Shown: in pieces, positions 36,801 through 47,266 of the stretch
How positions within the stretch are numbered: the stretch's first letter is position 1
Layout: every line of letters starts with the position of its first letter
Origin: Ignavibacteriales bacterium
Lineage (GTDB): Bacteria > Bacteroidota > Ignavibacteria > Ignavibacteriales > Melioribacteraceae
NCBI GenBank assembly: GCA_016177735.1
Contig: JACOUS010000020.1
Coordinates: forward strand, 1-64,000
Direction of reading: 5' to 3'
Length of the DNA stretch: 64,000 nucleotides
Translations under genes and position numbers: made by a program
Notes under the pieces: model-generated
The model's input: only the letters and a program-made list of their open reading frames with translations
The model's database searches: none
Told to the model about the DNA's origin: nothing

Positions 36801-37069
36801 GTCTGTCCGCCGAATCCGAGAATTATTCCATCAGGCTTTTCTTTTTGAATTACTTTTTCGACATAGTGTGTGTTGATCGGCAGAAGATAAACTTTATCTG
36901 CAAGGTAATCCGATGTTTGAATTGTTGCGATGTTCGGATTAATTAGAATTGTAAAGATACCTTCTTCTTTCAATGCTTTGATTGCTTGCGAGCCGGAATA
37001 ATCGAACTCGCCGGCTTCACCAATTTTTAACGCCGAGCTTCCTATAATTAAAATTTTTTTATGCTTCAT
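33884..37069 (-). CDS. carB: Carbamoyl-phosphate synthase large subunit
   Basis: The 1061-aa protein has two ATP-grasp halves (GEAGEFDYSGSQA / GIHTGESIVVAPSQTLT and GSGPYRIGSSVEFDW / GVHSGDATLVLPAQ), an oligomerisation region, and a C-terminal MGS-like regulatory domain (KFYATKGTASFMEEHDIPVE). It makes carbamoyl phosphate from glutamine-derived ammonia, bicarbonate and two ATP for pyrimidine and arginine synthesis. It is transcribed after carA with a 67-bp gap. Length and motifs are normal. Confidence 0.97.
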   Translation of the reverse strand: MKHKKILIIGSSALKIGEAGEFDYSGSQAIKALKEEGIFTILINPNIATIQTSDYLADKVYLLPINTHYVEKVIQKEKPDGIILGFGGQTALNCGLALHREGILKKYKVQVLGTQIDAIENTEDRQLFCNKLSEIDVKFPQSKAVTTLDDAIEYAVEIGFPVIIRIAYALGGLGSGICRNKSEVKKLATKALSYSSQILVEEYLEGWKEIEYEVVRDKYDNCITVCNMENIDPMGIHTGESIVVAPSQTLTNREYHKLREIAIRTIRHLGIVGECNIQYALDPNSEDYRVIEVNARLSRSSALASKATGYPLAFVAAKLALGYGLHELQNSITKTTKAFFEPALDYIVVKVPRWDLKKFRLVKRNLGSSMKSVGEVMAIGRKFEETIQKAMRMLDIGVEGLTASRTKVEFDDLEEALKNPTEERMFAVVQALKLGYSVDWIHSLTHINKWFLCKIQNIVEIEKQIAASPKKLTKELLLEAKQHGFSDRQIANILQVDAHDVYMQRKKHEIHPFIQHIDTLAAEYPAKTNYLYLTYNCSSHDFEFNLKKSAIILGSGPYRIGSSVEFDWCCVITGKSLREMGYKTVMINCNPETVSTDYDEFDALFFEELTTETIWEIYNTISPMGVIVSMGGQTPNNLALKLHHVGIKILGTTPESIDKAENRSKFSAMLDELGIGQPAWSKLNTIQEAVEFAKKVGFPVLVRPSYVLSGAAMAIATDDYELIKFLQKAVDISDEHPVVISKFLVNAKELEFDAVAQNGKIVCSAISEHIENAGVHSGDATLVLPAQRTYLETMRQIKQFSADIAKSLNINGPFNIQFLAKDNKVKVIECNLRASRSFPFVSKTLKTNFIEAAAKVIVGKKVEPIQDGTFTYDYVGVKAPEFSYTRLEGADPTTGVEMASTGEVACLGQDFDEAFLKALTAVGYKFPIKNVLISSGTIESKSELLEPARQLMKLGVKFYATKGTASFMEEHDIPVETLEWPLSGKSPNAVDFIKTRKIDLVINIPKNFQEEELTNDYLIRRTAVDYKVPLITNRQLAMRLAEALSNKNPFCLDIKSWDEYK

Positions 37070-37136
37070 TGTATCCTATTATTTTTTATCAACCGCTTCC
37101 CCTTTCTCAGTTATAATGAGAAAGATATTAAAGTGG

Positions 37137-38219
37137 TTATTTCACATCTTTCAAAAATTCATCGAAGATGAACGAAGTATCAACCGGACCGGGCGCGGCT
37201 TCGGGATGAAACTGCACACTCCGGAACGGAAGTTTTTCGTGCAGCACGCCTTCGTTCGAATAGTCATTCAAATTTTCAAACCACGGCTGCCAGCCGCGCG
37301 GCAATGATTTTGTATCGACCGCAAAACTGTGGTTCTGCGATGTTACATAACATTTGTTCGAATCAACTTCTTTTACCGGCTGGTTTTGACTGCGATGCCC
37401 GTATTTTAATTTGTATGTTTTTGCACCGGCGGCAAGCGAAAGTATTTGATGACCCATGCAGATTCCGAGAACCGGCACTTGTTTTTTCAACAAAGTTTTT
37501 ATTGACGCAACAAGTTGTTTGTACACCGCCGGGTTGCCGGGACCGTTGGAGATAACCACGCCGTCGTAATCTTCTTTTTCAAAATCATAATCGTACGGAA
37601 CACGTGCAACTTTTACATTTCTTTCAAGCAAGTTTGTCAAAATACTTTTCTTGCAGCCGCAGTCAACAAGCATAATTTTCTTTTTGCCTTCGCCGTATGT
37701 TTCAACATTCGGAACGGTCACTTTGGAAATTAGATTGTCAACATCGGGGTTATAAAATTTTATTTTCTCTTTTCCGATTTCAATCTTGCCGAGCATCGTA
37801 CCGCGTTCACGCAAAATTTTTGTCAACCGACGCGTATCGATTCCGTAAAGACCGGGCACTTTAAATTTTTTCAGCCAGTCGGATAAATTTTGAATTGCGT
37901 TCCAGTGGCTGTACGAATCTGATTGTTCCGATACGATCAGCGCTTCAATTTGTATCCGTTCCGATTCAAAATTTTTCGGCAGATCGTCCGATTCGTTGAA
38001 TTCCGGTACGCCGTAGTTGCCGACAAGCGGATAAGTGATTACGAGAATTTGCCCTTTGTACGAAGGGTCTGTTAAAGTTTCCGGGTAACCGACCATACCG
38101 GTATTAAAAACAACTTCGCCGGCAATAGATTTATCATAACCGAACAAAATACCTTCAAATACATTACCGTTTTCGAGTGTGAGTGTTGCTGTGTGCTTTT
38201 GAGTCTGTTTATTGCTCAA
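37137..38219 (-). CDS. carA: Carbamoyl-phosphate synthase small subunit
   Basis: The 360-aa protein has the CarA N-terminal domain (TGMVGYPETLTDPSYKGQ) and a class I glutamine amidotransferase domain with the nucleophile Cys in VLGICMGHQILSLA and the His/Glu pair in VQFHPEAAPGP. It supplies ammonia from glutamine to CarB. It is the first gene of the carAB unit. The 259-bp region upstream, shared divergently with the TonB receptor gene, shows no clear pyrimidine-responsive leader. Confidence 0.97.
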   Translation of the reverse strand: MSNKQTQKHTATLTLENGNVFEGILFGYDKSIAGEVVFNTGMVGYPETLTDPSYKGQILVITYPLVGNYGVPEFNESDDLPKNFESERIQIEALIVSEQSDSYSHWNAIQNLSDWLKKFKVPGLYGIDTRRLTKILRERGTMLGKIEIGKEKIKFYNPDVDNLISKVTVPNVETYGEGKKKIMLVDCGCKKSILTNLLERNVKVARVPYDYDFEKEDYDGVVISNGPGNPAVYKQLVASIKTLLKKQVPVLGICMGHQILSLAAGAKTYKLKYGHRSQNQPVKEVDSNKCYVTSQNHSFAVDTKSLPRGWQPWFENLNDYSNEGVLHEKLPFRSVQFHPEAAPGPVDTSFIFDEFLKDVK

Positions 38220-38481
38220 TTTTACATTACCTAAATTTATTGGGTATAGAAAGAGGCGAGAACTTTGAAAATTGCCCGCGAAATGTAAACAAAAATTTCT
38301 TTTGTTGAAATTGCCGGATAAAAATTTTTCTTTTGGTTACTTTTTGTTTTTAGTCATTGAAAATATTTTACTTTTTTTACATCATTCCTAAATACATTCT
38401 GTTTCGGGGTATAAAAATTAACATTGCATTTTTATAGAAAATTAATTTATTTAAGCTAACCGTAAAAAAGCTGAGTGCTTG

Positions 38482-40710
38482 TTGAAAAGAGTTCTGCTAT
38501 TTATCTTATTATTTATAGTTAGCTTTTTATTACATGCCCAGGATAAAGGAATAATCCGCGGCTTCATTGCTGATTCAACAAGCGGGGAAGTTCTTCCATT
38601 TGCCAACGTGTTAATTCTTGAATTGAATACCGGCACAGCAACAGACCATAACGGTTATTTCATAATTACCGGAGTCCCTCCAAATAGAACATATACTTTG
38701 TCAGCATCGTATATCGGTTATACAAAGAAGCTTATCAAAGTTCATGTCAGTCAGAATAAAACAAACTTTGTTGAAATTCATCTGGAGCTGAGCGGTGTAC
38801 GTTTATCCGAAATAGAAAAAGTCGCAGAGTATGTTCCCAAACAAAAAGAAATGGATATAAGTATTAACCGAATTAAGCTGAAAGATTTAGAATACATACC
38901 ACAAGGAGTAGAAACAGATATTTTTAGATCGTTGCGCACGTTATCCGGTATTCAATCTACAGGAGACATTTCGGCAAGATTTTATGTGAGAGGCGGATCA
39001 AGTAATCAAAATCTTGTTCTCTTCAATGATGCACCTATTTACAATCCGTTTCATGCTTTCGGACTTTTTTCAGTTGTTGATCCGGATATGGTTAATAATA
39101 TAGAATTTTATAAAGGCGGCTTCCCTTCTCAATATGGAAGTAGAATCTCATCCGTTTTGAAAATTATTACCAAAGACGGAAATAAAAATAATTATAGGTC
39201 GTCTTTATCAGTCAGTCAGTTAGCCGCAAAATTTTTGGTAGAAGGACCAATTCCCTACGGTTCGTTTATACTTACCGGAAGAAAATCTTTCAACACAAAT
39301 GTACTCCGTAAATTTTTAAATGATAGAGAAGCTCCGATTGATTTTCATGATCTATCTTTTAAAGCAACTTATTCTAATCCCGATTTCATGGCAACATCCA
39401 GATTTAGTATTTACGGCTTTTTAAGCGGGGATTTTCTCAAACAGAACGATCCCTTACTTGAAGATTTCAACTGGAAAAATAATCTCTTTGGCTTCAAATG
39501 GTTTCATGCCGGCGACAGCCCTCTATTTTTTGAAGTAGGTCTCTATGTTTCAAACTTTTTCGGGAATGTTCTACCTAACCTGAGCAGTGTGAATGAAAAA
39601 AAGAACGAATTAAATGACGTAACTATAAAGATGGATTTTAATTATCTGTTCGATTCGAAAGATGAAATAAATGTTGGATTGAATATATCAAACATCCGAA
39701 CAAGTCTGTTTCTTAAAAACCAATTCGGTGCCGAGACCAATTTAACAAATTACGGAACAGATTTTTCTGCATTCATAAAATATCGCCTGATGCAAATTGA
39801 TAATTTTGGTTGTGATGTTGGTACAAGGATCAAATTAGTTGGACTAATTTCCGGTGACAGCAAGAAATATACATTCGAACCAAGAGTCAATTTATCTTTG
39901 AAATTATTGGACAACTTGACACTGAAAACGGCGTGGGGAATTTATCAACAAGAACTTACAACACTATCCGACGAAACAGAAATTATTTCTCTGTTCGAAC
40001 CGTGGATAATAGCTCCGGCAAGCGTTGGCTCGACCAAATCAGTTCACTACATCGGAGGAATTGAATACGATTTAAGTGAAAAGACTTCGTTAAAGATAGA
40101 AACCTATTACAAATTTGTTCATGATTATCCCACGCTCAACAATTACAAATTCGAGGAAACAGACCCCGATTTAATCAGCGGCTCGCTTGAATCTTCCGGC
40201 ATCGAATTTCAATTACTTTCCTCAATCGAACAATTAAAAATTTCGAGTACATACACATTTAGCCGTTCGTATAGAACTATTAATGGCTGGGTTTATTATC
40301 CGAAGTACGATTCAAGACACAATTTCAATATTAATCTCTCGTATGAATTCCCGGATGATTGGATTGCAAGTCTTTATTGGACTTTTAATTCCGCGCTTCC
40401 ATTCACACAATCGCGCGGTTATTACGACAAATTATTTTTTGATGATCTTTATGCGGCAAATCCGGTTTATGAATCATACAAACCTTTTGCCATACTCGAT
40501 GATATTAATCTCGGAAGATTAACAAATTACCACCGCATGGATTTAAGCGTAAGCAAAAAATTCAGAATCGCTTTTGTTGCATGTGAAGTCGATGTAAGTG
40601 CAATGAATGTATATAGCAGAAAAAATATTTTTTACTTCAAAAGAGATACCGGCGAAAAAGTTTATATGCTTCCGTTTTTGTTAACAGCCACTTTGAAGGT
40701 AAGTTTATGA
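38482..40710 (+). CDS. TonB-dependent outer membrane receptor
   Basis: The start is one of two adjacent TTG codons (38479 or 38482); no ATG is available before the signal peptide (RVLLFILLFIVSFLLHAQ). The roughly 742-aa protein has a carboxypeptidase-regulatory-like domain (about 25-105, IRGFIADSTSGEVLPFANV), a TonB plug (FYVRGGSSNQNLVLFNDAPI, SQYGSRISSVLKI) and a beta-barrel. It should import an unknown substrate across the outer membrane. It is the first gene of an operon with a DUF4249 lipoprotein (4-base overlap) and a PEGA lipoprotein. Confidence 0.88.
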   Translation: MKRVLLFILLFIVSFLLHAQDKGIIRGFIADSTSGEVLPFANVLILELNTGTATDHNGYFIITGVPPNRTYTLSASYIGYTKKLIKVHVSQNKTNFVEIHLELSGVRLSEIEKVAEYVPKQKEMDISINRIKLKDLEYIPQGVETDIFRSLRTLSGIQSTGDISARFYVRGGSSNQNLVLFNDAPIYNPFHAFGLFSVVDPDMVNNIEFYKGGFPSQYGSRISSVLKIITKDGNKNNYRSSLSVSQLAAKFLVEGPIPYGSFILTGRKSFNTNVLRKFLNDREAPIDFHDLSFKATYSNPDFMATSRFSIYGFLSGDFLKQNDPLLEDFNWKNNLFGFKWFHAGDSPLFFEVGLYVSNFFGNVLPNLSSVNEKKNELNDVTIKMDFNYLFDSKDEINVGLNISNIRTSLFLKNQFGAETNLTNYGTDFSAFIKYRLMQIDNFGCDVGTRIKLVGLISGDSKKYTFEPRVNLSLKLLDNLTLKTAWGIYQQELTTLSDETEIISLFEPWIIAPASVGSTKSVHYIGGIEYDLSEKTSLKIETYYKFVHDYPTLNNYKFEETDPDLISGSLESSGIEFQLLSSIEQLKISSTYTFSRSYRTINGWVYYPKYDSRHNFNINLSYEFPDDWIASLYWTFNSALPFTQSRGYYDKLFFDDLYAANPVYESYKPFAILDDINLGRLTNYHRMDLSVSKKFRIAFVACEVDVSAMNVYSRKNIFYFKRDTGEKVYMLPFLLTATLKVSL

Positions 40711-41651
40711 TCAAAGTTATTATCCCAATTATTTTGATAAGCTGTTTAATTTTATCATGCAAGGAAGATTTTTCTACCGAAGCAAAATACCGCGAAAGAA
40801 ATGTTTTGACTTGCATTATCAGTCCAGATACAAGTTTTCAAGCTGTTACTCTTTTTAGAACGTATAGAGTGGAAGGCAGCCCAAACCAGTTCACAGAATA
40901 TCCTTTTATTGACAGCGCCGACGTAAAAATGTGGCACGATAATCAAGTATATCAATTTTACGATACGACCCTCGAAAGACAAAACACCGGACGTTATATA
41001 GAATCGGCAAAAGTTTATTACAACAACTCTCTAAAACCGATTGGCGGTAAATATGTGGAGGTAGAGGCTCTCCTTCCAAACGGGTTGTTGTTGAGAGCAG
41101 AAACGTTGGTTCCTGACGTTGACAAAATTTCTTTTCAAGGAAGCAGCACAGAAATTTCATCCGACAATAAAAACGAGATTAAATTTATCTGGGCTGACGA
41201 ACAACGGGTAATGTATGACCCGCGATTTCTTGTAGTTGTTTCAAACAAGATAACTCACCAAATAAACACTGTAGAAATTCCCATAAAATATATCGTAAGG
41301 AATTCGGCAGAAGAACAGGTTCATCCCTCCATTACTTCCCAAAAGAGTGTTATTTATGAATCTGCTGTCATACGCAAAGCCTTTCAAAATATATCTAAAG
41401 ATGATTCCGTCAAATCGAACTATGTTATCATGGGAGCTTATCTCGAATTAATGGTGCTCGATAAATATCTATCAACTTATTATTCATCGATCGAGAATTT
41501 TTTAGATGAGTTTACAATCAAAGTTGATTTGCCGGATTACACCAACATTGACGGAGGCTTCGGAATTTTTGGTTCTTACAATTTGATCAAATACAATATT
41601 GCTGTAGATAAAAATTTTATAAAAAGTTTCGGATACGGAGCGGGGTTTTAA
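40707..41651 (+). CDS. DUF4249-type lipoprotein
   Basis: The 314-aa protein starts with a lipoprotein signal (IILISCLILSC, Cys at about 18) and has the DUF4249 pattern (ILSCKEDFSTEAKYRERNVL in part, then SADVKMWHDNQVYQF and YVEVEALLPNGL). DUF4249 genes are usually next to TonB receptors in Bacteroidota, as here: ATGA overlap with the receptor stop. It probably serves as its surface partner. Ligand unknown. Confidence 0.78.
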   Translation: MIKVIIPIILISCLILSCKEDFSTEAKYRERNVLTCIISPDTSFQAVTLFRTYRVEGSPNQFTEYPFIDSADVKMWHDNQVYQFYDTTLERQNTGRYIESAKVYYNNSLKPIGGKYVEVEALLPNGLLLRAETLVPDVDKISFQGSSTEISSDNKNEIKFIWADEQRVMYDPRFLVVVSNKITHQINTVEIPIKYIVRNSAEEQVHPSITSQKSVIYESAVIRKAFQNISKDDSVKSNYVIMGAYLELMVLDKYLSTYYSSIENFLDEFTIKVDLPDYTNIDGGFGIFGSYNLIKYNIAVDKNFIKSFGYGAGF

Positions 41652-41657
41652 ATTTCT

Positions 41658-42908
41658 ATGATACGGTCGATGCTAAAAATTTTTTCGGACTATCTAATTT
41701 ATCACGTACTTTTTCTTGTAATATTTATTTTGTTCGTGTCGTGTGAAAAAGAAGTATCTGTGTCTCCGCCGGATAGCCCTCCTCCCAAAGGTTTTGTTAC
41801 GATATCTTCCAAACCGCAAAGTTTTAAAATTTTTATGGAAGGGAAAGACAGACGGAGAATTACTCCCGATAGTATTACATGGCTTGAAACCGGTTCATAC
41901 CGATTTACATTAAGGAAAAATCTATTCAGAGACACTTCGTTTAGTGTTGACGTTGTAGAAGGCGAAAAGAAGAAATGCTTTATCGATTTTACTTTGAACC
42001 CAGCAATGCTCGGAAGTATAAAAATTGAAAGCAAACCTTCTTCTTCACTAATCTTTTTGAATGATTCGAGTACCGGTTTGCAAACGCCGACTGTTATCAA
42101 AGGTTTACTGCCCGGTTATTATGAAGTACGACTTAGAAACACCGATCACCGCGATAAAAAAATTTTAGTCACGGTTGAAAGCAATAAAACTTCCGAAGTA
42201 AATTCTGTTTTGGTTGATACAACAATCTGGAACGATTACACATTGGAAAACTCGCAAATAGCATCAAACAATTTAACATGCTTATTATCTGATAATCCGC
42301 AAGATAAGATTTATATCGGCACTGCTGATATGGGTTTGGTTGTTAAAGAAAACAACCTCTTTGCAAATTACAACAGAAACAACTCCAGAGTTATCGATAT
42401 CAATATAAAAAGCCTTTACAAAACATCAGGAAAATTATGGATCGGCACAAAAGAGAAAGGGTTAGCTCGAATTAATGGTCTGATTACTACTTTTTTCAAA
42501 AAAAATGGTTCCTCAATTCCAACGGATAATATAACGTCTGCGGCACTTTCAGAAGACGGTAAAGAAATTTATTTCCTCCACGATCCCGCAACTGCAAATG
42601 CCGGCGGAATTTCGGTTTTCAACCCAAGCTTTGTTAAATCTTTTTATCTAAATCAACCATCCCTAAAAACAAGAAGTATTTATGTTGACAGTGATAAAAG
42701 AATTTGGATAGCGAGTTCTATAGGGATTATTACTTTTAAGGACTATCCCGATATGAAAATTCTTGATTCGAACAACACCGGACTCAATCTCGAACAAGCA
42801 AACGGAATAACCCAGGATGGATTAGGCAACATCTATTTCTCAACTTACGGCTCGGGATTAATAAAACTAAAGGCTGATAAAATCGAGCACGTTGTAAAAA
42901 AGAATTAA
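41658..42908 (+). CDS. Lipoprotein with PEGA-like repeats and a propeller domain
   Basis: The 416-aa protein has an N-terminal lipid signal (LVIFILFVSC, Cys about 29). Two PEGA-like units follow (GFVTISSKPQSFKIFMEGKD and GSIKIESKPSSSLIFLNDSS), then beta-propeller strands of the two-component-regulator type (LWIGTKEKGLARINGLITTF, RIWIASSIGIITF, GNIYFSTYGSGLIKLKADKI). It is 6 bases after the DUF4249 gene and completes the operon. It may bind carbohydrate or peptidoglycan at the cell surface; that is inference. Confidence 0.78.
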   Translation: MIRSMLKIFSDYLIYHVLFLVIFILFVSCEKEVSVSPPDSPPPKGFVTISSKPQSFKIFMEGKDRRRITPDSITWLETGSYRFTLRKNLFRDTSFSVDVVEGEKKKCFIDFTLNPAMLGSIKIESKPSSSLIFLNDSSTGLQTPTVIKGLLPGYYEVRLRNTDHRDKKILVTVESNKTSEVNSVLVDTTIWNDYTLENSQIASNNLTCLLSDNPQDKIYIGTADMGLVVKENNLFANYNRNNSRVIDINIKSLYKTSGKLWIGTKEKGLARINGLITTFFKKNGSSIPTDNITSAALSEDGKEIYFLHDPATANAGGISVFNPSFVKSFYLNQPSLKTRSIYVDSDKRIWIASSIGIITFKDYPDMKILDSNNTGLNLEQANGITQDGLGNIYFSTYGSGLIKLKADKIEHVVKKN

Positions 42909-42939
42909 TACGATGTTGCTGCTAAAAGATTTTAAACAT

Positions 42940-44025
42940 TTATTCAAGGACAAATTCCTTCAGCGCATCATTCAATTGTTCAAACTCGATTAGAAATGCA
43001 TCGTGCCCGTAGATCGAATTTATTTCAAAGTATTGTGAGCCGGGAATTAAAGCGGAGATTTCTTTTTGTTCTTCGGGTGGATAAAGTACATCGGATGAAA
43101 TTCCAACGCAGAGTGTTTTTGCTTTTATGGATTTGAGTGCATCTTCCAAACTACCGCGGTCTCTTGAAACATCGTGCAGATCCATTACTTTCGTTATTGT
43201 GACGTACGTGTTCGCATCAAATCTTTTTACAAGTTTTTCCCCCTGATAATGGAGATAGCTCTCGATCTGGAAATACGGTTTGTCTTTGCCGTCGTTATCA
43301 AACCGAATATCTCTTCCGAATTTTTTTTCGAAGCTGGTCTGGCTTCTGTAAGTAATCATCGCAACCATGCGAGCAGTCGATAATCCTTTGTGCGGCTGTT
43401 CGGAATAATTTCCGTGGTCCCATGCCGGGTCGTCGTAAATTGCTTTACGCGCAATTTCATTCAAGCCGATTGCCCATGCAGAATGACGTGCGGCTGTTGC
43501 AATCGGTACAATTCGTTTTACAAAATCAGGATACGTAACTGCCCATTCCAAAACTTGCATTCCGCCGAGCGAACCGCCGATAACCAGCTCAAGTGAGTTT
43601 ATTTTCAATTGTTTCAGAAGTTTGTATTGAAGATTTACCATATCGCGCACAGATACGAGCGGAAAATTATTTCTGTACTTTTCTCCGGTATCGGGATTAA
43701 TTGAAATTGGTCCCGTTGTTCCGTAGCAGCTTCCAAGAATGTTTGAGCAAACAATAAAATATTTTGAAGGGTCGATAACTTTTCCGTAACCGATCAATCC
43801 TTCCCACCATCCGGCGCCGGCTTCACTTCCGTTTTCGGTATCCGTAAATCCGTATGCATGTGAATTACCGGTGAGTGCATGGCAGATTAGAATTGCATTT
43901 GTTCCGCTGCTGTTCAACTCGCCGTAAGTTTCGTATGCAACGGTAACATCTTTCAGCTTGCCGCCGAATTCCAGTTCAAGTTCACCAATCGATTTTTCCA
44001 ATTTTACTTCCGTATTAATCTGCAT
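42940..44025 (-). CDS. metX: Homoserine O-acetyltransferase
   Basis: The 361-aa alpha/beta hydrolase matches Met[23 protein letters not shown], the nucleophile S152 in [13 protein letters not shown], and the Asp and His of SSDVLYPP and YGHDAF. It transfers acetyl from acetyl-CoA to homoserine, the first committed step of methionine synthesis. It is the last gene of metY-lysC-metX, 14 bases after lysC. Expression is likely controlled by the double attenuator at 46825-47144. Confidence 0.95.
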   Translation of the reverse strand: MQINTEVKLEKSIGELELEFGGKLKDVTVAYETYGELNSSGTNAILICHALTGNSHAYGFTDTENGSEAGAGWWEGLIGYGKVIDPSKYFIVCSNILGSCYGTTGPISINPDTGEKYRNNFPLVSVRDMVNLQYKLLKQLKINSLELVIGGSLGGMQVLEWAVTYPDFVKRIVPIATAARHSAWAIGLNEIARKAIYDDPAWDHGNYSEQPHKGLSTARMVAMITYRSQTSFEKKFGRDIRFDNDGKDKPYFQIESYLHYQGEKLVKRFDANTYVTITKVMDLHDVSRDRGSLEDALKSIKAKTLCVGISSDVLYPPEEQKEISALIPGSQYFEINSIYGHDAFLIEFEQLNDALKEFVLE

Positions 44026-44039
44026 TTGATTCCTTCTCT

Positions 44040-45446
44040 CTACGCTACGTTTGCTTTTTGATTTGTTCCGAAAAAAACGCCGTGCAAATTAGAAACAATT
44101 TTTCCAATATCAGAATTCTTTACTGCGAGTTGAACGGTATTCGAGCCGAAATTATTTATGAATCTGTAACTGATATTCAAGTCAGACAGAGATGAAGATG
44201 CGCTGTTGATTATCTGCCGCACATTTGCCGAATTATTTAAAAGAAGAGAAACTATTCCGGCATCGTTTCGTATCTCGATATTTTTTATGAAGTCACTCTC
44301 CGGTACGAACTGAAATTCGGATTCGATAAGATTAATTGTTTTATCCAAATCTTTTTGATTGATAATCAACGAAAGCACCCGCAAATGATGATTGAAATTA
44401 GTGCTGACTACATTTAACTGCGCTGAAGAAAGCAGATTATATATTCTCGAAACAACTTCGAGTGAGTTGTAAAGCGGCAGATTTGAAATTGTAACGATGC
44501 TAACGTTATCAAGCGAAGTAACAACGAGAACATCTTTGCTTGTGTTCTGCGTTTCGTCTGTAATTGTTGTTCCGGCAAAATCCGGATTGAAAGAATTCAG
44601 AACCTTCACCGGAATGTTTTCGGCTTTTACCGGCAGTAAAGATTTCGGAAAAATTACTTTTGCACCGAGATTGGAAAGTTCGATTGTCTGTTCGTAAGAA
44701 ATTTCATCGATAGTTTCGGCAGAGGGAACAAGCCGCGGATCGGCATTGAGTATTCCGTCAACGTCCGTCCAAATATCAACCGAATCAACTTTGAGTGCGG
44801 CACCTATAATTGTTGCAGTATAATCCGAGCCGCTTCTGCCGAGTGTTGTTATATCTCCGTATTTGTTCGAACCGGTGAACCCGTTAACAACTGCAATCTC
44901 GTTTCTCTTTTGTCCGATAAATACAATCCGTACTTTTTCATTTGTAATTTCGAAATTGATGTTCGCATCGCCGAAGTTCGAATCCGTTTTGATAAAATCC
45001 GCCGCGTTGTAAACAACAGCATTCAAACCGTCCGACTTCAAATACTCGGCAAGAATTTTTTGCGATAAAAGTTCGCCGAAGGAAATTATTTGATCAATTA
45101 TCTTCGGTGCGGCATGATGCAGAAGGCGTACCCCGTCAAGTTTTTCTTTGAGTCGCGCAAGTGTTGAATCGACTTCCGATTTTACAGATTCACGTTTATC
45201 GGCAGCGAATAATTCATCAATATAATTGTGATGAACGGTTGTAATCTCCCAAAAAATTTCGGAATATTTATTCGAACCGTGTACAGCTTCATCAATTGCC
45301 GAAATTAATTTATTTGTAATTCCGCCAATCGCGGAGATCACGACAATCACTTTATCTTTTTGTTGATACGAATTAATGATTGCCGCGGCATCTTTTAATT
45401 TTTGAGCGGTACCAACAGAGGTACCGCCGAACTTGATTACTTTCAT
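44040..45446 (-). CDS. lysC: Aspartate kinase
   Basis: The 468-aa enzyme has the kinase motifs [10 protein letters not shown] (5-14) and [19 protein letters not shown] and two C-terminal ACT domains that usually bind amino-acid inhibitors. It phosphorylates aspartate at the head of the lysine, threonine and methionine pathways. No homoserine dehydrogenase is fused to it. Its place between metY and metX implies methionine-responsive expression. The gene lies 11 bases after metY. Confidence 0.95.
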   Translation of the reverse strand: MKVIKFGGTSVGTAQKLKDAAAIINSYQQKDKVIVVISAIGGITNKLISAIDEAVHGSNKYSEIFWEITTVHHNYIDELFAADKRESVKSEVDSTLARLKEKLDGVRLLHHAAPKIIDQIISFGELLSQKILAEYLKSDGLNAVVYNAADFIKTDSNFGDANINFEITNEKVRIVFIGQKRNEIAVVNGFTGSNKYGDITTLGRSGSDYTATIIGAALKVDSVDIWTDVDGILNADPRLVPSAETIDEISYEQTIELSNLGAKVIFPKSLLPVKAENIPVKVLNSFNPDFAGTTITDETQNTSKDVLVVTSLDNVSIVTISNLPLYNSLEVVSRIYNLLSSAQLNVVSTNFNHHLRVLSLIINQKDLDKTINLIESEFQFVPESDFIKNIEIRNDAGIVSLLLNNSANVRQIINSASSSLSDLNISYRFINNFGSNTVQLAVKNSDIGKIVSNLHGVFFGTNQKANVA

Positions 45447-45457
45447 TTATCGCCCCG

Positions 45458-46873
<1,416 letters not shown>

Positions 46874-46887
46874 CTAAAATTTATATG

Positions 46888-46983
46888 TTAAACCGGACCT
46901 CCACGTTTGTGCGCAGACATACGCATCATCATACACATGCACATCATAATATTGACCGGCATTATGTTTTTAATCTTGTTCAT
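46888..46983 (-). CDS. Met-rich leader peptide 2 of the metY operon
   Basis: The 31-codon frame starts at ATG 46983 and stops with TAA at 46888. It has nine Met and two Cys, with the run MMCMCMMM at residues 13-20 and one more Met at 22. It ends SAHKRGGPV. Such content is improbable by chance and fits a ribosome-stalling sensor of charged tRNA-Met (and perhaps tRNA-Cys). It lies 20 bases after terminator 1 and is followed by terminator 2. The CGTGGAGG antiterminator strand lies in codons 27-29, 12 bases beyond the last Met codon. The ORF is too short for usual gene calling. No strong ribosome site is visible; TATACAAGG lies about 10 bases upstream. Confidence 0.85.
   Translation of the reverse strand: MNKIKNIMPVNIMMCMCMMMRMSAHKRGGPV
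46898..46905 (-). promoter_or_regulatory. Antiterminator strand of attenuator 2
   Basis: Minus-strand CGTGGAGG inside leader peptide 2 can form 8 pairs (one G-U) with CCTTCACG (46846-46853) in the 5' arm of terminator 2. A ribosome waiting at the Met codons would leave this strand free. One that reaches the stop codon would mask or pass it. Confidence 0.65.
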
Positions 46984-47003
46984 TTATAAGCCTTGTATAT
47001 AAC

Positions 47004-47033
47004 AAAAAAGCCCTTCAACTTTTGAAGGGCTTT
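47004..47033 (-). terminator. Attenuator terminator 1 (promoter-proximal)
   Basis: A perfect 12-bp stem AAAGCCCTTCAA / TTGAAGGGCTTT has a 3-base loop and is followed by a run of T on the minus strand. It begins 24 bases after the stop codon of leader peptide 1. The AGCCCTTC in its 5' arm (47024-47031) is the exact complement of GAAGGGCT in the leader ORF. Confidence 0.92.
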
Positions 47034-47057
47034 GATGAAAAATCTATGATATATTTA

Positions 47058-47144
47058 TCAGCCCTTCGTAAAGAAATACATCATCATGCACATCATTCCG
47101 CGAATGGCTGCTATGTTAAATGTATTTTTTGCAAAAGGCATCAT
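47058..47144 (-). CDS. Met-rich leader peptide 1 of the metY operon
   Basis: The 28-codon frame starts at ATG 47144 (or 47141) and stops with TGA at 47058. Residues 17-22 read MMCMMM; there are seven Met and one Cys. It begins about 24 bases after the promoter -10 element, with AAAGAGA just upstream as a possible ribosome site. The last codons (TKG and stop) contain GAAGGGCT, the strand that can disrupt terminator 1. The order promoter, Met-rich ORF, antiterminator strand, terminator is that of classical amino-acid attenuators. I infer that low charged tRNA-Met stalls the ribosome and allows read-through. Confidence 0.88.
   Translation of the reverse strand: MMPFAKNTFNIAAIRGMMCMMMYFFTKG
47060..47067 (-). 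promoter_or_regulatory. Antiterminator strand of attenuator 1
   Basis: Minus-strand GAAGGGCT overlaps the last codons and stop of leader peptide 1. It is exactly complementary to the AGCCCTTC of terminator 1 (47024-47031). It starts 11 bases after the last Met codon, outside the shadow of a ribosome paused at the first Met codons. Confidence 0.7.
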
Positions 47145-47168
47145 TTTTCTCTTTGATAATTTTAGGTG

Positions 47169-47199
47169 CAAAGCTAACTTTCTTGAGGCTTCATGTCAA
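47169..47199 (-). promoter_or_regulatory. metY: Promoter of the metY-lysC-metX operon
   Basis: Minus-strand TTGACA (47199-47194), 17 bases, then TAGCTTTG (47176-47169) fits the Bacteroidota TAnnTTTG consensus plus a full -35-like hexamer. It lies right before leader peptide 1 and right after the terminator of the upstream gene. Confidence 0.75.
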
Positions 47200-47209
47200 G
47201 TGTTTTTTC

Positions 47210-47250
47210 AAAAAAAATTAAAAGAGAGGGCTGACTTATCGACCCTATCT
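47210..47250 (-). terminator. Terminator of the barrel protein gene
   Basis: On the minus strand AGATAGGG and CCCTCTCT pair with one mismatch across a 12-base loop, followed by a T-rich stretch. It separates the upstream gene from the met promoter. Confidence 0.6.
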
Positions 47251-47266
47251 TTTTTGTTTTTTTACT

